DNA from: Micromonospora sp. WMMD980
GTDB lineage: Bacteria; Actinomycetota; Actinomycetes; Mycobacteriales; Micromonosporaceae
Assembly (NCBI RefSeq): GCF_029626035.1
Contig: NZ_JARUBE010000003.1
Span: 1,612,001-1,676,000, forward strand
Reading direction: 5' to 3'
DNA: 64,000 nucleotides
Shown: one piece after another, positions 58,245 through 64,000 of the stretch
Layout of the letters: every line of letters begins with the position of its first letter
Position numbering within the stretch: position 1 is the first letter of the stretch
Program-made: the position numbers and the translations under genes
The notes under the pieces: model-generated
Told to the model about the DNA's origin: nothing
Database searches by the model: none
What the model saw: only the letters and a program-made list of their open reading frames with translations

Positions 58245-59329
58245 CCGAAACCGACGTCGCACAGCCACGCATCGCCCACGCACCTCCCTGCAGCAGGGTC
58301 ATGATCACCGCCCCCGGCCAGGTGGAGATCGTCCGCGAGCACCTGCCCGCACTCGGCCCCGACGACATCTACGCCGAATCAGTCGTTTCCGGCATCAGCC
58401 ACGGCACCGAGATGGCATGGGTGGCGGGGAGTGCCGCCGCGCTCCACCGCACCTGGGACCCGCAGCGACGTATCTTCCTCGACGGCGCCGGCCGGGACTT
58501 CCCGGTAGCGCCGGGCTACGAGACCATCGCCCGGGTCACCGCCATCGGCGAAGCCGCTGTCGGCGAGGTGAGCATCGGCGACCTCGTCGCCCTCGACCGC
58601 CCGCACGGCACCGCGCACATCGTCTCCGCAGACGCCGCCATCGCCAGCCGGCTGCCGGCCGGTGTCGACCCCGAACGCGCCGTCTTCTTCATCCTGGCGC
58701 GCGTCGCCCTCGGCGGCGTCCACGACGCCCAGGTACGCCTCGGCGACACCGTCGTCGTGGTCGGACTCGGCACCGTCGGCCTTCTCGCCGGCCAACTCGC
58801 GCGGCTCGCCGGAGCCGCCAAGGTCATCGGAGTGGACCGCTACCCGCTGCGCCTGGACACCGCCGACTCCCTCGGCATCACACCCGTGCACGCCGCCACC
58901 GAGGACGACATCGCGGTCCAGGTCCGCAAGCTCTGCGGCGGGCAGGGGGCGGACCTCGCCATCGAAGCCTCCGGCTCCTACCGTGGCCTGCACGAGGCGA
59001 TCCGCTGCGTCCGGGTCGGCGGCCGGGTCGCGACTGTCGCCTCCTACCACGGCGACCAGAACGGCCTACGGCTCGGCGAGGAGTACCACCGCAACCGCAT
59101 CACCCTGGTCTCCTCCATGACCGTCAACGGATGCCCACAACGCGCCCATCCCGCCTGGGACCTGCCCCGACTCAGTGCCACCGCTCGAGAGCTGATCATC
59201 ACTGGGCGGGTGCATGTCGACAGCCTGGTGACCCACCGCTTCCCCTTCAGCGAGGCGGCCAAGGCGTACCACCTGATCGCCCAGCGCCCCGAGGAGACCA
59301 TCAAGGTGGTGCTGACCTATGACGAGTAG
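58241..59329 (+). CDS. Zinc-type alcohol dehydrogenase family (MDR) oxidoreductase
   Basis: The 362-residue protein has the MDR cofactor loop VVVGLGTVGLLAGQLARLAG and later IEASGSYRGLHEAIRCVRVG. The catalytic zinc cysteine is not obvious; ISHGTEM marks the N-terminal region of a sorbitol/threonine-dehydrogenase-like subgroup in which some members lack it. It overlaps both the kinase and the aminotransferase. A dehydrogenase next to a DegT enzyme suggests a keto-sugar or keto-cyclitol intermediate. Confidence 0.8.
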   Translation: MTETDVAQPRIAHAPPCSRVMITAPGQVEIVREHLPALGPDDIYAESVVSGISHGTEMAWVAGSAAALHRTWDPQRRIFLDGAGRDFPVAPGYETIARVTAIGEAAVGEVSIGDLVALDRPHGTAHIVSADAAIASRLPAGVDPERAVFFILARVALGGVHDAQVRLGDTVVVVGLGTVGLLAGQLARLAGAAKVIGVDRYPLRLDTADSLGITPVHAATEDDIAVQVRKLCGGQGADLAIEASGSYRGLHEAIRCVRVGGRVATVASYHGDQNGLRLGEEYHRNRITLVSSMTVNGCPQRAHPAWDLPRLSATARELIITGRVHVDSLVTHRFPFSEAAKAYHLIAQRPEETIKVVLTYDE

Positions 59330-60440
59330 CAGCCACGACGTCCTCAACCCCGTCGACGACCGGTACACCCCAGCACCCTGCGGCGAACTCGAGGAAATCC
59401 GCGCCACCCTCGACGACGGCCGCCTCTCCGGCGGCGCACCCGTCCTCGCCCTCTACGAACAGGCGCTCGCCAAGCGCTTCGGTGCCCGCCGTGCCATCGC
59501 CGTCAACTCGGGAACCTCCGCGCTGCACGCCGCGCTCATCGCCCTTGGCGTCCGGCCCGGCACGGAGGTCCTGGTTCCGGCCACCGCACCCCTTCCGACA
59601 GCCATGCCGGTACTCACCTGCGGAGCCACGCCCGTCCCCGTCGACACCCTGCCCGAATCCCTCGCCCTCGACCCCGCCGACATCCAGCGCAAGCTCACCG
59701 GCCGCACCCGCGCCGCCATCACACTGCCGCTCTGGGGCTACCCCAACGACGAGCGTGCCAGCGCAGACCTCCTCGCCCAGGCCGGAGTGCCGGTCATCGA
59801 GGACGCATGCCAAGCCCACGGGACGCGAGTCGGCAACCAGTTCGCCGGCACCCACGGCGCAGTTGGCTGCTTCTCCACCCACGACCGTAAGCTCCTATCC
59901 ACCGGCGAGGGCGGCTTCGTCCTCACCGACGACGAGGAACTCGGCGAGCGCATCGACTGGTACACCCACCTCGGCCACCTGCGCGGCACCACCCACGGCG
60001 TCAACTACAAGCTCGCCGGCCCTCTGGCCGCCATCGGCCTGCGCCGGCTCAAACTGCTCGACGGCCAGCTCGACCGACGCCGCCGCAACGCCCAACGCAT
60101 CCTCGCCGCGCTACCGCCAGGCGGTCTGCTGCGGGAACTGCCGTACGGCGTCCAGGACAAGCCGAACTACTACAACCTCGTCCTCACCATCAAGGACCGC
60201 ATCCCGCAGGTCGCTGCTGCGTTCGAGGCCGCCGGACTACCACCCGACTCGATCAGGTGGCGCTACCGGCCGCTGTACCACCAACCCATCTTCCAGCCCT
60301 ACGCCAACCAGTGTCCCCACGCCGAACACCTCGCCACGGCCACCGTGCAGCTGCCAGTTCATCCTGGAATGACCGACGCGACCGTAGCGTGGATGGCCGA
60401 CCGCGTAGCCCAGATCGCCCAAGGAGAAAACCGAGCATGA
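59319..60440 (+). CDS. DegT/DnrJ/EryC1/StrS PLP-dependent aminotransferase
   Basis: The 373-residue protein has NSGTSALHAALIALGVRPG, DACQAHGTRVG and STHDRKLLSTGEGGFVLT, with the PLP Lys in STHDRK. The family transfers an amino group to keto sugars or keto cyclitols using PLP. With the dehydrogenase encoded just before it (11-base overlap), a two-step oxidation and amination of a sugar-like molecule is plausible. No NDP-sugar or cyclitol synthase is seen nearby. Confidence 0.87.
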   Translation: MTSSSHDVLNPVDDRYTPAPCGELEEIRATLDDGRLSGGAPVLALYEQALAKRFGARRAIAVNSGTSALHAALIALGVRPGTEVLVPATAPLPTAMPVLTCGATPVPVDTLPESLALDPADIQRKLTGRTRAAITLPLWGYPNDERASADLLAQAGVPVIEDACQAHGTRVGNQFAGTHGAVGCFSTHDRKLLSTGEGGFVLTDDEELGERIDWYTHLGHLRGTTHGVNYKLAGPLAAIGLRRLKLLDGQLDRRRRNAQRILAALPPGGLLRELPYGVQDKPNYYNLVLTIKDRIPQVAAAFEAAGLPPDSIRWRYRPLYHQPIFQPYANQCPHAEHLATATVQLPVHPGMTDATVAWMADRVAQIAQGENRA

Positions 60441-60892
60441 TCCGCCATTTCACCAGCTCAGCCATCGTCTTCAACGAAGAGGGCCATGTCCTGCTCGTGC
60501 ACCACAACAAGATCGACCTCTGGCTGTACCCCGGCGGACATGTCGATCCCAACGAGGACCCCGCCGAGGCGGCACTGCGCGAAGTGCACGAAGAAACCGG
60601 GATCGTTGCCGACATAATCGGGCCACAGCCGTTCCGGCACCCCGCCGTACGCAGCATCCCGAGCCCGTTCGCCATCATCGAGATGGACATCGAAGACCGC
60701 ACGGTCGGACCGCACCGACACATCGACTTCGTCTACGTCTGCCAGGCAACCAGTGGCCGCCTGACGGCCCAAGCCGAAGAGGTCGGCGGCGCCCAGTGGG
60801 TGCCAGTCGAGAACATGCCGGCTCTCCGCACGCCCGCCGAACTTCCCGCACTCGTCTCTGAAGCCGCCCGGCTGATTCCCCAGCCAGCTTGA
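60437..60892 (+). CDS. NUDIX hydrolase (operon end)
   Basis: The 151-residue protein has the Nudix box PGGHVDPNEDPAEAALREVH followed by EETGI, with the metal-binding REVHEE. It hydrolyses a nucleoside diphosphate linked to another group; the substrate is not readable. It overlaps the aminotransferase as ATGA and is the last gene before the hairpin at 60917-60951. Confidence 0.88.
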   Translation: MIRHFTSSAIVFNEEGHVLLVHHNKIDLWLYPGGHVDPNEDPAEAALREVHEETGIVADIIGPQPFRHPAVRSIPSPFAIIEMDIEDRTVGPHRHIDFVYVCQATSGRLTAQAEEVGGAQWVPVENMPALRTPAELPALVSEAARLIPQPA

Positions 60893-60916
60893 GCTACTCG
60901 GGAAGTGAGAACCAGG

Positions 60917-60951
60917 CGGAGGACGCCCCCCGGGATGCCGGGCGTCCTCCG
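60917..60951 (+). terminator. Perfect 12-bp terminator of the nine-gene operon
   Basis: Stem 60917-60928 pairs with 60940-60951 with an 11-base loop. It lies between two convergent NUDIX genes and can serve both strands. Confidence 0.85.
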
Positions 60952-61019
60952 CTCCGCTCCGCCAGTGACCACGAAGGCTGCCCTCTACTCACTCTCGAGC
61001 CGGCAGGGATCTGGCCGCC

Positions 61020-61466
61020 TCAGCTGAACTCCGATAGCAACGCGTCAGTGTTCGCGAGGATGAAATCCTTCAAGGCCTCAGGCTTCAGATCCACCTCAGG
61101 AAGACGGTCGACAGCCACCCGGTCCAGGGCATAGTCACCGCGGCTCGGATCGGTGAACTCCGGACCTGTGCGGGCGCGTTCTTCAACTCGGATGAGCCGG
61201 CAGGAGATGAAGTGCTGTACGGACACTCCCTTGCCCGACGGCGAGCTGATCAAGAACACCTGCCTGAGCCGCTCCGCCTCCGCGCCTAGCTCCTCCCGCA
61301 GCTCACGGCGCAGGGCTGCATCGAGGGATGCGTCTGTCGGTTCAAGGCCGCCACCAGGCGAAGTCCAGTAAGGGGCTTGGTCAGGTTTCGTCCTCTTGAT
61401 CAACACGAGCTGATCGCGTTCGTCCCACAGGATCGCCCTTACCGACCGACGCAAAACCTCACGCAT
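61020..61466 (-). CDS. NUDIX hydrolase, second
   Basis: The 148-residue protein has the Nudix motif PGGGLEPTDASLDAALRREL followed by REELG, and starts with LRRSVRAILWDERDQLVLIK. It is related in family, not closely in sequence, to the plus-strand NUDIX. The ATG at 61466 has TAGGAG upstream. It is a single gene with its own upstream region. Confidence 0.87.
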   Translation of the reverse strand: MREVLRRSVRAILWDERDQLVLIKRTKPDQAPYWTSPGGGLEPTDASLDAALRRELREELGAEAERLRQVFLISSPSGKGVSVQHFISCRLIRVEERARTGPEFTDPSRGDYALDRVAVDRLPEVDLKPEALKDFILANTDALLSEFS

Positions 61467-61672
61467 TGTTGACTCCTATTAACAGCTGCCGTGGCGCGGA
61501 TGAGTCGAAGTGGCACCGTTAGGCCCTGCGAGTATGAAATCTGGTACTACGTCACAGCGTGGTTGAACTCCACCATGAGCGCTCATCCGTCCGCCCTCAT
61601 GAACCTGCCGCTGCGCCTACTGCCATTGGTGGTCTGACCTGGCCCCGGGCACTGGCCGTCGGTGCTTGGCCA

Positions 61673-61710
61673 GGCTGGACACCTTCTGCGGAGCGAGGAG
61701 GTGTCCAGCC
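61673..61710 (-). terminator. Terminator of the pPIWI_RE-type gene
   Basis: A perfect 12-bp inverted repeat (61673-61684 with 61699-61710) with a 14-base loop lies just beyond the stop of the minus-strand gene at 61736. Confidence 0.8.
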
Positions 61711-61735
61711 GTCCACGTGCGTTCTGAGAGGGTCC

Positions 61736-64000
61736 TCAGAGCTCGAAGTCGAAGGTGAGCTGAACCTCGCCTTCGGGTTCAGGTTGATCATCGATGTTGT
61801 CGGCGTCGTCTTCGAGAGTTTCGTCGGCGGGTAGGGCGTATTGGTTGGTGAGTCGTGCGACGTGCATGATCAGTGGCCTGCTGAGGGCGGCCCGGTAGTC
61901 GTCAAAGCAGTGGCGTTGCTGGTGCAGAAAACCGGCCCAGTTTGCGGGGTCTTCACCCTCGGGGTGAGCGGCGACGACGAACTCGAGCAGTTCCGCGTTC
62001 CAGGCGTTCTTAGAAGGGTCGAGATAGTTCCTCGCGCCCTCTAGTTCTCCATCGGGAGAACGGCCCCCTGAGGGATCGGGAGCATCGGCCTTTGCTGGGT
62101 TCTCCTTGTAATGAGGCGTAAGTTTGGCCAAGTCGATGACGATGGAGCTGTGGGTAGCCGGCTTGTCGACCGTGCTGTAGTAGGCGCGCGTCTGCTCGGT
62201 GTTTCCGGTTCCGTCGTCGTGTCGCCACAGCCCGTCAGAGATGCCGATGCTGTCGCCCTCGAAAGCCCATGACTCGGGGGTTTCGAGGCGATCGTTGCCG
62301 CAGATCCGTACCAGCCTCATTTTCTTGCCGAAGAGGCTGATTTTCTGAGGTCGCAATTCGCCGAGCTGGAGGTGGTCGGGCAGCATGTGCGCGTTCTGTA
62401 CCGTAGTGAGTCGATACCGGATGTTGTGGGCTTCAGTCACGATGAGGGTCTGCGTGTTTCGGAACCGGGTTAGGGTACTTCGGATGAAGGCAGCGAGCCG
62501 CTCCTTCTGTTCGTCTTCCTTGGCAGGGCTCGCATGGTAGTTCGTGCCTGCCAGGGTCTTGAGCAGGGTCGGGTAGGGCACCCAGTCGGCCATGCCCTCG
62601 GCCTTGCCCATGATGTGCTTCTGGCCGGGCCGGATCAGGATGGCGATCGGGATGAAGATTTGGTGAGTGTTGGTGTCGTCGTTCCGCCTTTTGACGACCC
62701 AGAAGGCGAGCTGCTCGAGGTCGTCGGGGATGGCGCTCTTGAGGCGATGTTGCGGGACGAATCGGATGCCGAGTTGACGTAGGCAGTCGTCCCAGGCGGC
62801 TTCGGCCCTGTGTTGGTTGCTTGCTTCTTCTTTGTCGAGATCTTTGCCCGGGAACTCGTCGGGGCGGATGAACTGGCTGACCATGCCGGCGTCGGCACAG
62901 CCCATGCGGATAGCGAATTTCGGGTCGGTGGTGCGTGCTTTGAAGGCTTTCGCGCCGTCGAGCTCGATGAGGGCGAGTTGCAGGGTGTCGCTGACTTCTT
63001 CGGCCAGATCTTTCATCGCGGAGGCGACGACTTTCCGGTGCGTGTCGACGGCTTCGTCGTGCTTCCGGCCGCGCCTGGGAACGGAGCCCTCGCCGAGCGC
63101 TGCGCCGAGCCTGCCGAGGGGGCGGGCGTAGATCGTGAGGTTGAGGTCTCCGACTTTCCATGTCCAGGTGTGGTTGCTGGCGGGTTGCTGATGGGGCAGG
63201 TCGAGTAGCCGTTCGACGGTAGCGAGGAGGCGGTCGCGCATTCCCTTGCCGTCGCCCTGGTAGAGCAACGCGACGGAGAGCCGGCCGTCGACTGCGGCGG
63301 CCAGTTGCTGGCGTCGGATGAGGGCGTTCGCCTTCGAGATTTCAGCGTTTGCGGCGTGGGCGGCTTCCTGCTTTTCGACGAGCTGGGTTCGCTCGGCGTC
63401 GGTCTGGTCCTTTTTGTCCTTGGGGACGCTTTCGAGCTTGCTGAGGCTTCGGCTCGCCTTGCCGCCGATGAGGACGCGGGTCAGGGGCTGGTCGAGGTCG
63501 AAGTCGGGCTGCAGGCACTGGCCGATCCAGCGGATGAGGCGGCTGCGTTCGGCTGGCATGATGCCGGTGCCGACCTGGTGGTCGGGGCCGCGCATGGTGG
63601 TGTGGTAGGTGACGGCGGCAGTGACGCCATCTCGGCCGAAGATCCAGGCGTCTGACTTACCGGCGAGCTGCTCGGCAGCCGGGAGATTTTCCACGGCGCC
63701 GATCCGGGTGAGGATCTGTTCGGTGCCGCCGTTGCGCCAGCCCATTTCCCGGGTGTCTCGGTCCCAGATCAGGTGGGCGACCGCGAATCTCTGCGATGTC
63801 GGTGCGTCAGCTACGAAGGGGCTGGTCGTCTGTAGGAGGGTAGAAGCTCCCCAGCGGCCCTTGGTGTGTAGCTCGCCGCTGGTCCAGCGGCGGATGCCGG
63901 TGTCGACGTGTAGTCGCAGGGTGGGGTCGAACGCCTTTGTACGTAGCGCGATCTTGATTGTGGCGCTGTAGTACCAGGTCCGGATGTTGCTGCCTTTGCC
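61736..64000 (-). CDS. pPIWI_RE-type protein, C-terminal part (N-terminus outside the window)
   Basis: The frame is open to the window edge, so 754 C-terminal residues are visible. Sequence near the edge (IRTWYYSATIKIALRTKAFD, then RLHVDTGIRRWTS) and the end (LEFVVAAHPEGEDPANWAGF, then ALSRPLIMHVARLTNQYALP) match pPIWI_RE proteins, Argonaute-related proteins with an RNase H-type region (ALIELDGAKAF, ISDGLWRHDD). In known cases they sit with a REase and a DinG-type helicase in defence modules; those partners, if present, would lie beyond 64000. Identification is from family recall, without a search. Confidence 0.75.
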   Translation of the reverse strand, partial: GKGSNIRTWYYSATIKIALRTKAFDPTLRLHVDTGIRRWTSGELHTKGRWGASTLLQTTSPFVADAPTSQRFAVAHLIWDRDTREMGWRNGGTEQILTRIGAVENLPAAEQLAGKSDAWIFGRDGVTAAVTYHTTMRGPDHQVGTGIMPAERSRLIRWIGQCLQPDFDLDQPLTRVLIGGKASRSLSKLESVPKDKKDQTDAERTQLVEKQEAAHAANAEISKANALIRRQQLAAAVDGRLSVALLYQGDGKGMRDRLLATVERLLDLPHQQPASNHTWTWKVGDLNLTIYARPLGRLGAALGEGSVPRRGRKHDEAVDTHRKVVASAMKDLAEEVSDTLQLALIELDGAKAFKARTTDPKFAIRMGCADAGMVSQFIRPDEFPGKDLDKEEASNQHRAEAAWDDCLRQLGIRFVPQHRLKSAIPDDLEQLAFWVVKRRNDDTNTHQIFIPIAILIRPGQKHIMGKAEGMADWVPYPTLLKTLAGTNYHASPAKEDEQKERLAAFIRSTLTRFRNTQTLIVTEAHNIRYRLTTVQNAHMLPDHLQLGELRPQKISLFGKKMRLVRICGNDRLETPESWAFEGDSIGISDGLWRHDDGTGNTEQTRAYYSTVDKPATHSSIVIDLAKLTPHYKENPAKADAPDPSGGRSPDGELEGARNYLDPSKNAWNAELLEFVVAAHPEGEDPANWAGFLHQQRHCFDDYRAALSRPLIMHVARLTNQYALPADETLEDDADNIDDQPEPEGEVQLTFDFEL

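Noticed and set aside
1..64000. tRNA, rRNA or CRISPR elements
   Set aside because: No cloverleaf, rRNA-like sequence or repeat-spacer array was recognised by eye; a covariance-model scan was not possible.

Overview
This 64 kb window is very GC-rich, with actinomycete codon use, many GTG starts, and ATGA/GTGA stop-start overlaps. The gene content (DUF2637 and replication-relaxation element genes, DUF574 methyltransferase, GPP34 protein, DUF5753 regulator fragment) points to a Micromonospora-like member of the Micromonosporaceae. That placement is inferred from sequence style and is not proven.

Left part (1-20.9 kb). The window opens with the 3' part of a secreted M36-type metallopeptidase. 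It is followed by a secreted guanyl-type ribonuclease and its barstar-type inhibitor, then an HD hydrolase and an anti-sigma-type ATPase. From 4.8 to 20.9 kb lies a hexuronate/pectin utilisation locus built around a divergent promoter. The minus-strand operon encodes two Gfo/Idh/MocA oxidoreductases, uronate isomerase (UxaC), an enolase-superfamily sugar-acid dehydratase, a fructuronate-reductase-type enzyme and a secreted pectate lyase. The plus strand carries a LacI regulator, a sugar ABC importer without its ATPase, a DUF624 protein, a PmoA-like protein, KDG kinase and KDPG aldolase. Together these could take pectin fragments to pyruvate and glyceraldehyde-3-phosphate.

Middle (20.9-35.7 kb, minus strand). 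One long, tightly coupled operon encodes a contractile-injection-system-like particle: DUF4255 cap-type protein, sheath, tube, tube-associated protein, VgrG-type spike, PAAR-like tip, gp25, a giant baseplate-J protein with a C-terminal propeller-like region, and a tail protein I homologue. Membrane proteins bracket it at both ends. No AAA+ ATPase and no tape-measure protein are visible.

Island (about 36.5-52.4 kb). A truncated DUF5753 regulator is fused to the start of a large serine recombinase. The cargo includes a DUF5131 (Gp37/Gp68) gene and a TcmP gene split cleanly by an IS3-family element. It also includes DUF2637 and replication-relaxation genes typical of actinomycete integrative elements, a GNAT acetyltransferase, and a 1039-residue HTH-NTPase-HEAT protein ending in a hexulose-phosphate-synthase-like barrel with altered catalytic residues.

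Right part (52.5-64 kb). Nine overlapping plus-strand genes form an operon of unknown product: APC permease, acetamidase/formamidase, GPP34, DUF574 methyltransferase, a secreted protein, deoxynucleoside-kinase-like NTPase, zinc-type dehydrogenase, DegT aminotransferase and NUDIX. It ends in a strong terminator and faces a second NUDIX gene. The window closes inside the C-terminal part of a pPIWI_RE-type gene, a prokaryotic Argonaute relative linked to defence.

A striking structural feature is a 59-bp repeat present as two tandem copies at two separate gene junctions (19149-19266 and 22123-22240). Each copy is a 20-codon mini-ORF whose GTG start and TGA stop overlap its neighbours, so the stop-start relay of the operon is kept.
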